A stretch of DNA of 64,000 nucleotides from the NCBI GenBank assembly GCA_963575745.1, contig CAUYUJ010018465.1:117874-181873 (forward strand), written 5' to 3'. A program made the position numbers and the translations under genes. The stretch comes from Prorocentrum cordatum (lineage: Eukaryota; Sar; Dinophyceae; Prorocentrales; Prorocentraceae). Shown piece by piece: positions 53,117 to 64,000 of this stretch; the stretch's first letter is position 1; the number at the start of each line of letters is the position of its first letter. Under the pieces are notes generated by a model that saw only the letters and a list, made by a program, of their open reading frames with translations, did not search any database and was not told where the DNA came from.

Positions 53117-54015
53117 GGATTGTTTTGTTATTCTCGCGCAGTTCGTCGGCCAGGTTTGGGGCGCGCAAGGCCGCGCGCGGGGGCCCCGCCGCGAGTCTCT
53201 GCCGGGCATCGGTCGGCGTGGCAACTCAGCGAAAGTCGCGTCAGCAACTTCTGCCAATGCGTCGACCGACAGTCTTATACTGCCAGTAGCACGGCCTGAG
53301 ATTACCCAGCGGATGTTTTTGGTTGTCTTGCGCAGTTCGTCGGGCAGGGCTGGGGCGCGCTCGGCCATTTGTAGAGGCCGCGCCGCGCTTCTCAGCCCGA
53401 CGTCAGCTGGCACGGCTACTGAAGGAAACTCAATTCAGCAACTTGAGCCTAGATGTCCACTGACAGCACCGACTGATATTGCCACGAGGGCGGCTCATGT
53501 TGCCCGTGGGTGCGACTAAAGTTTCGCCAAATGTTGTCACCGCGGCGCTCCTGGGCACGATGCAGTGGGATGTCGAAAGATGCAGACGAATGCGAGACTC
53601 CCCTGTGTGAGCGCCACGTTGACGCTGGAACACCACCGTGACTGTGAGCACCCAGTTGCACGCGGGCACTACAGCGCTAGTGAGCAACGTGACGTATGAA
53701 TTTGATGTGCGAGGAAATCTCGGACGAATCGCACACTTTCTAATGTTCCAGGCCGACTCCGAGCCTGGTTCGATACTGTTTTCCAATGAAGTCCCGCGCG
53801 AAACGCCAACATGTCCGTTTTTCAAACCAAGTTCGGGCTTGGTTTGAATTTTATGTTCGAAACATCCAGTCCGAAATGATTTCTAAATTGTCCTCGAACC
53901 CAGACCGAGCCTGGCTTGAATTTGGTTTTGAGGAAACCTCGCACGAAACGACCAGAATTCTATGTTTTGAATAGACTTCGATTGTTTCGAACATATTGTC
54001 AGATGTGGTTCGAAT
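50735..54015 (+). repeat. higher-order repeat of three modules, three rounds
   Basis: Module A (GTCGAAAGAxxC ... ACCGTGACTGTGAGCACCCA ... GCCCGCGGGCACCAC) is at 50735-50950, 52100-52275 and 53548-53700. Module B (TTTCGAACCGA, GTTCGAACCTGG, TTCGAATTTG) is at 51090-51300, 52330-52690 and 53745-54015. Module C (TCGGCCAGGGTxGGGGCGCG ... GAGGCCGCGCCGCGCTTCTC) is at 51690-51860, 51893-52055, 52905-53070, 53136-53300 and 53325-53510. The order A-B-C repeats with a period of about 1.35-1.45 kb. No coding ORF is supported. Confidence 0.75.
53076..53113. repeat. (TA)n microsatellite
   Basis: About 19 TA units inside the higher-order repeat, between two C modules. Confidence 0.95.
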
Positions 54016-54028
54016 TTGCCGAGAGCAA

Positions 54029-54250
54029 TTCCAATCTTGCTGCGGCTGTCAGCTGCGCCCTACCAGAGAACCGGCACACTGCAGGCGGAGTGACCCCCTT
54101 CCGTCCTGCGGCTGACGTTTTGATTCGTACTGATCAGCGGGTTGACTCAGGTTGCCCATTGCCAGCGCAGCAATTTGTTTCTGGCGGACCCTTTCCCAAT
54201 CTTTCTGCGGCTGTCAGCTGCACCCTACCAGAGCACACGGCACTCTCCGA
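54029..54250 (+). repeat. direct repeat, about 55 bp
   Basis: CAATCTTGCTGCGGCTGTCA to CCTACCAGAGAACCGGCACA recurs 167 bases downstream with few changes. Confidence 0.75.
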
Positions 54251-54949
54251 CGCTCCCACGTTTTCCCCACTTTGCTTTTGGCACAGAGCGGCAGCTGGAC
54301 ACCCTTTCGGTGCCGCTCCCAGGCCATTCACAAACTTATTTCAGTGGGCTGCCGGTCTCAAGCGACGTGACCCCCCTCCGCACAGCACTGGCTCCTGACG
54401 TGCCCGCGCTGGTTCCCTTCGTGCTGTTGGCCTCAGGCGGCGCCCCCCCCGCCCTGACTCGCATACGCGGCATGCAAAGACGACCAATGCGTTTCGGTTA
54501 ACACGACGCTTTACTACAAGTTCCGGCTCCTCGGCAAAGGGCTTCGTCTTCGGCGTGGCTTGAGCCTGAGCTGCGGCGCGTTTCCCCCTCTCCGCCGTGC
54601 TTTCTTTGTCTCTTTTCGTTGGTCTTCTCGTACTCGGCCGCCTCTTCGTTTCGCCTGCCTTTGTCTCCGCTTTGCAGCTTTCGCCACCCTGGTGGCCCTT
54701 CTCCGCGTCGCGCTTGCGACAGCATGGCTTCCGTTACTCTTTCGACTTTATCTGACGGCGCGCGGCTGACCGCGTCGTTCGCGAACAAAAAGTATCCCCA
54801 CCAACCCATCCAGAAACGATGCCGAGGGACCTGAGGTGATCAGGGAAGTGGGGTGGCACGCAGAAGAACACAGGTCGGGGGAAACCCTCATATACCTCAA
54901 GAGGGGGAGGGTGGAGGAGAAACCGTCGTCGTCAGAGGAGAAGGGGGGA

Positions 54950-55030
54950 AAAGAAAAGGAGGAGGACGAGGAGGAGGTGGAGTAGGGCGAGGACGAGGAG
55001 AACGAGAAGAAGGAAAAGGAGGGAAAAGGA
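54950..55030 (+). repeat. GAG-rich tract
   Basis: GAGGAGGACGAGG-type purine sequence. Confidence 0.8.
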
Positions 55031-55044
55031 TGGATAATTTGATA

Positions 55045-56030
55045 GTTGGGTGCCTCTGGGACCCTCTTGAGGCCTCGTATGGTTTTTTTTTTGGGGGCGC
55101 CTCTTGGAGGCCCTTCTGGGCCGTCTGAGCGCCTCTTGGGTCCCTCTTGGGCCGCTCTTGGGAGCTTCAGGGGCGCTCTTGGGGCCATTTTCAAGGACAT
55201 CGATCCAAAAAGAGAGGAACTGCAAGTAGCTTCTCCCTTCGGGAGTACCAAGATTCGCCTCCTGGACCCCTCTTGGAGAGCTCTTGAGGCGCCCTTGGGG
55301 CCATCTTGGGGCTCTCTTGGGCCTCTCCTGGGACTCTTGGGCCATTCTGAAACCATTTTGAGGCCTCGGGTGGCCATCGGAAGCGAACAGGCGAACAACG
55401 CAAACATCCGTGATTTTCATCAGGTGCTTGTAAGATTGTGGCTTCTTGGGGGCCCTGGCCGAAAAGTCGGACTGCAAACCTCCTCGTGGCGGCCAGGGGT
55501 AACTTGATGCTGGCAGGATGTGTCGACGGCCGTCTTTCCCCAGAGGCGGCGGAGGGCATCAAGGCCAAGGAGGTAGAGGGGGCTTCCAGCAGACGCAAGT
55601 GTGCCGTGACGGCGGTCCGTGGCAGCCGACCCAGGGAGTGTAGGCCTAGTGCCCTGACTTTATAGTCCTCGCCGCATCGGGGGGTGCGGTCACGAATCCT
55701 ACTGGGAAGGCTGTCGTTGGGTGCATCCTGATCGGCACCCCTCGCGGACTTGAGTTCCGCGAGCAAGGGAAGGCTTGTGAGGGGTGTCTGGCCTCCCTGG
55801 CAGTGCTCCCGAGTACTGCCACGCACAAAATCGCCCTGCGGCGGATGGCTAAGCCAACCGCCGGGAGTGATCATTTTGACCTTTGCAACTCCTTTTCCGC
55901 TTCTTGGGGGCCTCCTTGGGGTCTCGGGGGCGTCTTGGAGCCGTCTTGGAAATCTCTTGGGGCCTCTCGGGGCATCTTGAGCCGCTTTGAGGTCATCTTG
56001 GGTTCTTTGAGGCCCTCCTGGAGACATCTT
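55045..56030 (+). repeat. GGCCTCTTGGGG-type degenerate minisatellite
   Basis: Blocks at 55045-55365 and 55880-56030. The sequence between (55370-55875) is unique with no recognised gene. Confidence 0.75.
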
Positions 56031-56129
56031 GGTGTGCCGCACACTCCAGTTCCCATGTTTTTGTTCGTGTGTGTGTGTGTGTGTGGGGGGGGCACTTTCT
56101 AGATTTTGAGTCTTCTTCGGAAAGATCGA

Positions 56130-56345
56130 AAACCATGCCGTGGCATGGCACTGGAAATAATGACGCCAGCGCTGCAGCGGGAGCACGATTCGGAAGCGCG
56201 GAAATGAGGCCAGCGCTGCAGCGGGAACACGATTCGGAACGAGCGGAAGCGCGGAAATGAGGCCAGCGCTGCAGCGGGAGCAAGATTCGGAACGAGTGGA
56301 AGCCCGAAAATGAGACCAGCGCTTCAGCGAGAGCAACATTTTGGA
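56130..56345 (-). repeat. 53-bp minisatellite, inverted second locus
   Basis: Reverse complement of the 5.9-6.1 kb array. GCGCTGCAGCGG starts at 56169, 56213 and 56266 and a variant at 56319, giving one 44-base and two 53-base periods. The CCATGCCGTGGCATGG flank is also shared. Confidence 0.9.
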
Positions 56346-56388
56346 AAAAAGTACGCGAAACCCCAGCTCCCAGGAGGGAGGCAGAGGG

Positions 56389-56526
56389 AGGAGGAGGGAG
56401 GAGGAGGAGGAGGAGGAGGAGAGGAGGAGGAGGAGGGAGGAGGAGGAGGAGGAGGGAGGAGGAGGAGGAGAGGAGGAGGAGGAGGAGGAGGAGGAGGAGG
56501 AGGAGGAGGAGAAGGAGGAGGAGGAG

Positions 56527-56553
<27 letters not shown>
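56389..56553 (+). repeat. (GAG)n microsatellite
   Basis: About 165 bases of GAG/GGA. Confidence 0.95.
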
Positions 56554-56557
<4 letters not shown>

Positions 56558-56678
56558 TTCTCTGCGCTGCCCGGCGGGCGCCCCGAAAAGGCGGCGGCCT
56601 GGGCGGCCTTGGTGCGGCGGGGCTCGGGCTGCCCGGGGTCGCCCGGGGAGGGGAGGTTGGCCTTAGGTGCAGCAGGAA

Positions 56679-58098
<1,420 letters not shown>

Positions 58099-58535
58099 CA
58101 ACACCATCGGCATACTCACCGCCATCGTCATCATTATCGTCATCATCGCCGCCAGCAGCAAGAGCAGCATTATCGTCACGATCATAACCACCATCCCACC
58201 ATCGTCACCCATTCATCGACACATCATCAGCATTGGAGGCAGGCGGATGGGGGGAAGAGAAGGAACGGAGGGTGGGCCGACAAGAGAATGGAGAGAGGGA
58301 GGGGACGGGGGCAGCGTGGGGAGAGGATTCCGCCTGTGGGCGCCGAACATGGAAAAGGATGAAAGGATGCACACCCTGAGTCGGGGGGTCCTGTATCTTG
58401 TTCAAGAGGCTTGGCTTAGGCCATTCCGCCGACCCCCAGAAGAGGATACGTGCGGCTTCCAACTCCGTTTGCAGCTTCTCGTCGTGCTGCTTGAGTGTAG
58501 TTGTTGTTGATGCGTCCTCCTCTTCCTCCGCGTCT
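58099..58535. other. unassigned sequence
   Basis: No gene or RNA recognised. Confidence 0.4.
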
Positions 58536-58539
58536 GTTG

Positions 58540-58740
58540 CAGGGGCTTCTTGGGGGCCTCTTGGAGGCCCAGGGGGCGGCCTCTTGGAGCCTTTTCATGA
58601 TAAGTGGGGCCTTCTTGGGGTCTCTCTCTTAGGCTCGCTTGGGGCCCGTCTTCGGGGCCTCGTGGGCCGTCTCAGGGCCCTCTTGGGCAGTCGCTGGGCC
58701 ATCTTGGGGGCCTCTTGGGCTGTCTTGGGCCGATCTGTGT
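58540..58740 (+). repeat. GGCCTCTTGGGG-type minisatellite
   Basis: Same dispersed family as at 22-24 and 55 kb. Confidence 0.75.
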
Positions 58741-58904
58741 TTTTCGGAAGCCCACAAAGGCGGGAACGCGAAAACTAATGCAAAGGCCTTACAGCCGGTG
58801 TCGCCGACGCAGAAGGACGACGGCGATGACGACGACCAGAATGACGACGACAATGACGATCTGATGACCCTGCCACAAGCTCGGGGCATGGGGCGGGCGG
58901 AGGG

Positions 58905-59218
58905 AGGAGGATGAGGAGGAGGAGTAGGAGGAGGAGGCGGAGGAAAAGGAGGCTGAGGAGGAGGTGAGGGGGAAGGGGAGGGGAAGGAAGAGGAGGAGGA
59001 GGAGGAGGAGAAAGAGGAGCAGGAGGAGAAGGAGGAGGAGGAGGAGGAGGAGGAGGAGGAGGAGGAGGAGGAAGAAGAAGAGCAGGAGGAGGAGGAGGAG
59101 GAGGAGAAGGAGAAGAAAAAAGAGAAAGAGGAGGAGAAGAAGGAGAAAGAGGAGGAGAAGGAGGAGGAGGAGGAAGAGGAGGAGAAAGAGGCGAAAGAGG
59201 AGGACGAGGAGGAGGAAG
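58905..59218 (+). repeat. (GAG)n / (GAA) purine array, 310 bp
   Basis: GAG with GAA and GAC variants. Confidence 0.95.
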
Positions 59219-59796
59219 GCCGAGTGTCTCATCGGGGGCGGGCGTCTGGCAGGCGACAGGGCCGGGGTCGGGCCCCCGGGGCCCCGGGGCCAGGGCCGGG
59301 GCTGAGGCCGTGGCCCAGGGCCGGGGCCGCGGCTGGGGCCGCAACGCGGACGTTTTTTGGCGCGGGATGGTCGTCCGCCAGAGTATCTTCGCGCAGCATG
59401 GCCTTCGTGTGACGGCGGCCGCGGGGGCGGATATCTGCGATATCCCTGTGCGCCTCTATTGTTCTGCTAGGCCGCTGTTTAGTGCAGCGCGCTGACGAGA
59501 GGCGCGCACTGATATCTCTATTGTGTCTTGCAGCGGGGCATCTTATGATACTGGCTATTGCATTGATGACCCAGCCCCCTTGGCGCCAGGTTCACTCAAT
59601 ATTCACGCATCGAGAGTTCGAGGAAGATGCATTCTTATGTCGTTCGAGCGTCAACATGATCGACTAAACTGGCAGTGCGAGTGGCTGGGTTGATGTTGTG
59701 CCGCACTATGTTCAGCAGCAGCGCCATGAGGAGGAACCGAGTGGTTTGAGCACTTGGACAAGGCAAGCGCTCTGACCAAGAACGAACTTCCGTTAC

Positions 59797-59841
59797 ATAT
59801 ATATATATATATGTGTATATATACATATATATATATATATA
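59797..59841. repeat. (TA)n microsatellite
   Basis: Two TA runs separated by GTGTATATATACA. The 580 bases before it are unassigned. Confidence 0.9.
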
Positions 59842-60235
59842 TGAGGAACGGCTTCGAGCAGTCGCAGGGCGCGGAGCCTTCGGCGGCCCGCCCCCGCAGG
59901 AATGCGATCCAGGGCACGCTCGCACGTCTTCTACGACACATGCGCGCCACCAGTGTCCAGGCCATGGAGGACGGAACCTCACTGCCTGGCTCATCCGTTA
60001 CAAGAACATTGGGGCAAGGTTTGCGGCCCCGCGGAGCAGGGCGACACCTGGTTGAAACACTGGTTCCACTTGGCGCGGGCGGCCGGGGCCAAGAACTCCA
60101 ACGCCACCACGAGTCAGCGGCGGATGCGTCGACGAGGAATCGCGCGGGCTTCCCGGCTCTCTGGCAAGGGCCGCCCATGGGCAGAGCTTGCGCGAACGCA
60201 TAACTTGCGTATAGGGTATCTTTGGAGCGTGGCAT
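59842..60235 (+). other. unassigned, possibly coding flank of the LINE relic
   Basis: Two overlapping plus-strand frames are open, one with a helix-like basic segment (TWLKHWFHLARAAGAKNSNA). No family recognised. Confidence 0.25.
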
Positions 60236-61349
60236 TTGCCAAGGGCGCCAGCTGTGTCAGGCCACGCGAAGCACTTAGGCTTTGTAGTAGTGCTGGGCAG
60301 CAGCGACTTCTCTTGGGATGGTCTTCGAGGTAAGGTTATGCGCCACCTAAAGGAATGGCCATGGCCAGAACTCGGGCTGCCGACGGCAATCGGGATTTAC
60401 AAATACGCATGGCAGTCTTTTGAAGTACAACCCCCGCAGTTGATGCAGTCGCCTGCTGAGGTTCTGGGATTGGAGGCGCTGGCAGTCAGACGAATCGCAC
60501 CTGGACCAGGATGCTGGCGTCTGCCACGGAGTCTCCACAATGGCCCGCAGTTCGGCACCCCTGTCCGTCTCCGACCCATGCGCGTGACCTCCAAGGCGGC
60601 CATGGCAAGAATGTGTCGACATTAAAAGGGAGGGCAGGTGGCATTGTTTTGGGGCGCCTCTGGCGGAAGTGGGAGACTTGCCGCTCGTACACGAATTTCT
60701 TACTGAGGCCGGTGTGTTGGCGGGTGGCATCAGAAGCGCATCCCAAAAACTTGGGCAGAACCGACGCGGAGGCAGAGCAGGACGGCCTGACGAGTCTTCG
60801 AGCACGGGAGGCGCTCACCAGTGTGGGCGTGGGCCTGCTCCTCTTCCGAGCGCAAGCTCCGCAGCGGACTGCAGCGCTGGCTGGCCACGGAGATGCTCGC
60901 AAGGACGGGCTTCAGCGGCGATCAGAGCTTCCGACGGCGACTGCGACGGTGGACGTTGCCTGGCATACGCTGGCGCGCAGCACGCCGAGGCAGCGTCGAT
61001 GTCCAGCGCGCGTATCGACTGGTAACCCCTCGCATCGCCGCGGCGGTCTTCGGCCCTTTCTTCAATGTCTGGGCTACGGACCGCCGCACGCGGGGCACCG
61101 GGGATGGTTCTTGCGCGCGTCGGTTGGACTGCGCCGGCTCGGGCACTGACCATATTCAACACTACCTTGGCTGCGGGTAGACTCCTCGCGACGTAATGAC
61201 ATTTCCGCATGGTGTTTTGCAGGCCCGCTCACAATGCGCGGCTGCGCCAACTGGCAGCCAGCATGTATGTAGCGCACAGAGCGGTCAATCATGTGCGTTC
61301 GCTTCCCAATCGCCCTTCAGAGAATTATGCGAATCATCTAATTTATTAG
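60236..61349 (+). pseudogene. LINE-type retrotransposon, 3' part of reverse transcriptase ORF
   Basis: Three blocks in LINE order. 60260-60620: the post-catalytic RT region, with KHLGFVVVLGSSDFSWDGLR, an IYKYAWQSF segment and the APGPGCWRLPRSL to SKAAMARM stretch. 60821-61180: the C-terminal zinc-knuckle-like block, with VTPRIAAAVFGPFFNVWATD and HIQHYLGCG. 61236-61349 (other frame): a final helix, LRQLAASMYVAHRAVNHVRS, ending at TAG. Dinoflagellate LINEs end this way, as I recall. The palm domain is absent, and frameshifts and stops between blocks show decay. It would once have copied its RNA at a nicked target. Confidence 0.6.
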
Positions 61350-61721
61350 ACACTGCATGAGGACGCCTAGGGCGATCTCAGGCTTCAGAAAGCGCTCCTG
61401 TCAGCCAGCGCGCCACCAAACAGCCCCTCCAGCGCGCGCGCGCGCCGGCGCCCTTCGCTGGAGTCCGCAGACTGCCGCGTCAGACGATGTTGGGAATGGC
61501 ATCTCTGGGGATGGGGCCCAGAGGCGCCCTGTGCTGCCTCCGCCTGGAGCTTAGTGTGCGGTAGCGCCCGGCCCCGAGGGACAACCCCCGTCCCTGGGCG
61601 TGCCCGTCACACATAGTTTTTTTAAACCTTGAGATCGCTCGTGGCACTGTGTAACTCGTAGCGCTGATTGGGGTCGTTCGGATTTTGGCACTTCTCCTCT
61701 TTCTCTCTCTTTTTTTTTTGT

Positions 61722-61752
<31 letters not shown>

Positions 61753-62097
61753 CTCCTCCTCCTCCCCTCGCTTCTCCCCCCCCTGGCGCGGCGCTGATGC
61801 GTTCTGCGGGTGGATTCGTATCGCTATAAGTGCCCGAACGTCCGCCCCTTCCATTTTCGCTGCTCCGTCCCGGGCCCGGGATATGCCGAGCCGACTTCGT
61901 CGTAGGATGAGCTCAGGCGGGAAATGTTGCCAGGGAGGATGTGGTCGGAAGCTGAAAGTTGGCGTCGGACTGTCGTGGAGCGGTGAAGGTTCAAAGTCCC
62001 AAGTGTTGCGAACCCCGAGCCCGCGCTGAAAAGTGCACGCCTGGCGGTTCGAGTACCTGTCTGCGCCGGATTCGGGCGGCTGCGTCTCCATGGGGAG
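61350..62097. other. unassigned sequence with a pyrimidine tract
   Basis: 61680-61760 is T/C-rich, including (CT)n at 61720-61740. No gene recognised. Confidence 0.5.
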
Positions 62098-62170
62098 GAG
62101 GAAAAGGAAGAGGAGGAGGAACATGAGGAGGAGGAGGAGGAGGAGGAGGAGGAGGAGGAGGAGGAGGAGT
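62098..62170 (+). repeat. (GAG)n microsatellite
   Basis: GAGGAG array with AAG variants. Confidence 0.9.
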
Positions 62171-62749
62171 AATAGATTCACGGACGCTGGCAGGGGGGGG
62201 GACTGGCCCACGGGGGGGCATCATCGACCCTCATTCGCTCGTTCATCGCCAATATCGGGGCCGGGACCCCCCTCTCGGCCTGCCCAGGAACAGGCGGTGT
62301 CACCATCATGGGCCCATCGCTGATTCATCCGTGAGGTGTCGCCGATTCCAGGGCACTGCCTCTGCCCCCCCCTGGGTGAGACCCCCCTGCCGGCCCCCAG
62401 GGCGCGACCTAAACGTCGTCCTGTTGTGTGTTTGGAGTGTTTTGTTTTGTTGTTCTGTTTTTTGTTCTAAACGTGTTTTGCTTTTGGTTTCAACGAATCT
62501 GGAGATCGACGCCCATCGGAGGTCGGAGCGATGCGCTCTGTTGTATGTTCTGTCTCGGCGCCTGCGACGCAACGTTGTGCCTGGGGGTTCGCCGACACCC
62601 CTCGGCAGCCACAGGCACTCGGAGGCCGCGCGGGTCGCTTGGCGGGTCGGTGCCGGACCTCTTTTGTGTCTCCGCGGCCCGAAAATTCACGGAGCGGGCG
62701 GAGAGCGCGCCCGCGCCTTTCGGGGGGGGTGCTCGGGGGGCGGAGCCGG
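62171..62749. other. unassigned sequence
   Basis: GC-rich with a T/G-rich stretch at 62430-62490. No supported gene. Confidence 0.4.
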
Positions 62750-62875
62750 AGGACGAGGGCGAGGGAGAGGGACGGGGACGAGGACGAGGACGAGGAAGAG
62801 GAAGAGGGACGAGGACGCGGACGAGGACGAGGAAGAGGAAGAGGACGAGGAAGAGGACGAGGACGAGCAAGAGGG
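62750..62875 (+). repeat. GAGGAC/GAGGAA hexamer array
   Basis: GACGAGGAAGAGG-type repeats. Confidence 0.9.
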
Positions 62876-63234
62876 GTGTAGCGAGCGAGCCCAGCTCGAG
62901 GCCAATAGCTCTCTGCTCCTCCGGGGGCCGCCGAGAGCGATTTTCCTGTACCCCTGGCTTGTGGCCCTGCGCCATCTTCCCGTCCCGTTCGCCCGAGCGG
63001 AGCAGGAGGGGGGCAAGAGGAAGTTGAGGAGGAGGAGGTGGTGGAGCGGCATCGGGCGCTGTTTCACGACCGCGGCCTGACGACCTCAACGTAGTGGCGA
63101 TCGGTCTTGGCGATGTGCGGCCTGCGGGGGTAGTGGGAGGGGGAGGACGGGGAGGGGGCACGAGGGGCACGAGAGGGACGGGGAGGAGAGGGCGCAGGAT
63201 GATGATGGTGATGAGCAGGAGGAGACGCAGTAGA

Positions 63235-63395
63235 TGGAGCAGGGGCGGGAGGAGGAGGGTGAATTGGAGGAGGAGAAGGGGGAGGAGGAGGGAGGAGGAG
63301 GAGGAGGAGGAGGAGGAGGAGGAGGAGGAGGAGGAGGAGGAGGAGGCGGAGGAGGACGCTGCGGAAGGCGAGGAGGAGGAGGAGGAGGTTGGAAA
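63235..63395 (+). repeat. (GAG)n microsatellite
   Basis: Purine triplet array, cleanest at 63290-63345. Confidence 0.95.
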
Positions 63396-63434
63396 AGGGA
63401 AACATGTGCATTTCATATTCTGTTATATATGTAG

Positions 63435-63436
<2 letters not shown>

Positions 63437-63484
<48 letters not shown>

Positions 63485-63537
63485 AGAGAGAGAGAGAGAC
63501 GGAGACAAAGAGAAAGAGAGAGAGAGAGAGAGACACA
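63437..63537 (+). repeat. (GA)n microsatellite
   Basis: GA dinucleotide array with TAGA and CGGAGACAAA interruptions. Confidence 0.95.
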
Positions 63538-63754
63538 GACAAAACCTAACCAGTGAGTGAGAGGGACAGAGAGGAGGGACATCTGCTGTGGATCGTGGAC
63601 GTGTGGAGGTGCAAGCGGGGGCGGCCTTCATAGCACCGGACAGAGGAAAGGAGGAGGAAGAGGAGGAGCGAGAAGGAGAGGGGACGAGGGGAAGAGGGAG
63701 ATGGATAAGACGAGGAGTGGGATTGCAGAAGCAAGGTAAGGAGGGAAGTGGATG

Positions 63755-63758
63755 GTAG

Positions 63759-63848
<90 letters not shown>

Positions 63849-64000
63849 CGATGACGATGACGATGATGATGCTGATGATGCTGATGATGCTGATGCTGAT
63901 GCTTGTGATGCTGATGCTGCTGATAATGATGATGCTGACGATGATTCCGATGCTGCTGATGATGATGATGCTGATGCTGATGCTGATGTGGATGTTGATG
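63755..64000 (+). repeat. (GAT)n microsatellite running off the window
   Basis: Pure GAT for about 95 bases, then GAC and GCTGAT variants to the last base. Confidence 0.95.

Overview
The window looks like nuclear DNA of a dinoflagellate (Symbiodiniaceae, Polarella or Prorocentrum type). The evidence is GC-rich unique DNA, very many microsatellites, and retroelement relics with dinoflagellate-style domains: a DIRS-like element with a VDN reverse-transcriptase box and a methyltransferase-like tail, a LINE tail ending in a zinc-knuckle-like block, and Cys-Pro-repeat membrane proteins. No intact conserved host gene was found. The assignment rests on remembered family resemblance, because no database search was possible.

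Layout. 1-5140: a nearly full-length DIRS-like tyrosine-recombinase retrotransposon cut by the left edge of the window: ORF1 tail, RT-RNase H, tyrosine recombinase, a methyltransferase-like domain, then two 130-bp direct repeats around a 135-bp spacer. 5.1-10.9 kb: microsatellites, a 53-bp minisatellite, a 172-bp tandem duplication and one hypothetical ORF. 10.9-16.8 kb: a probable Ty1/copia-like LTR element, with similar putative LTR segments at both ends, an initiator-Met-type primer binding site, a decayed coiled-coil Gag and an RNase H-like tail. It appears to be interrupted by the 5' part of a second DIRS-like element (14.44-16.08 kb). 17.7-19.0 kb: a broken replication protein A large-subunit gene (RPA1), with a 134-bp inverted-repeat element where part of its zinc OB fold should be.

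19-31 kb: mostly simple repeats, including about 1.5 kb of ATGT/ATGC tetranucleotides, about 1 kb of GAT/GAC repeats, a 54-nt poly(T) run and a 65-80-bp minisatellite. 30.7-39.4 kb: the longest stretch nearly free of microsatellites. It carries a possible RanBP2-type zinc finger and an unidentified 323-codon ORF. 39.4-50.3 kb: related degenerate tandem repeats in two places, a 450-bp tandem duplication, a dispersed 122-125-bp inverted-repeat element and a minus-strand coiled-coil ORF1 relic. 50.7-54.0 kb: a three-module higher-order repeat. 54-64 kb: simple repeats, a second, inverted copy of the 53-bp minisatellite, and a LINE tail (60.2-61.35 kb).

Taken together the region is a graveyard of nested transposable elements set in microsatellites. 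The best candidate for unusual biology is the RT/RNase H - recombinase - methyltransferase element at the left end, with its alternating reading frames and split-repeat-like 3' end.
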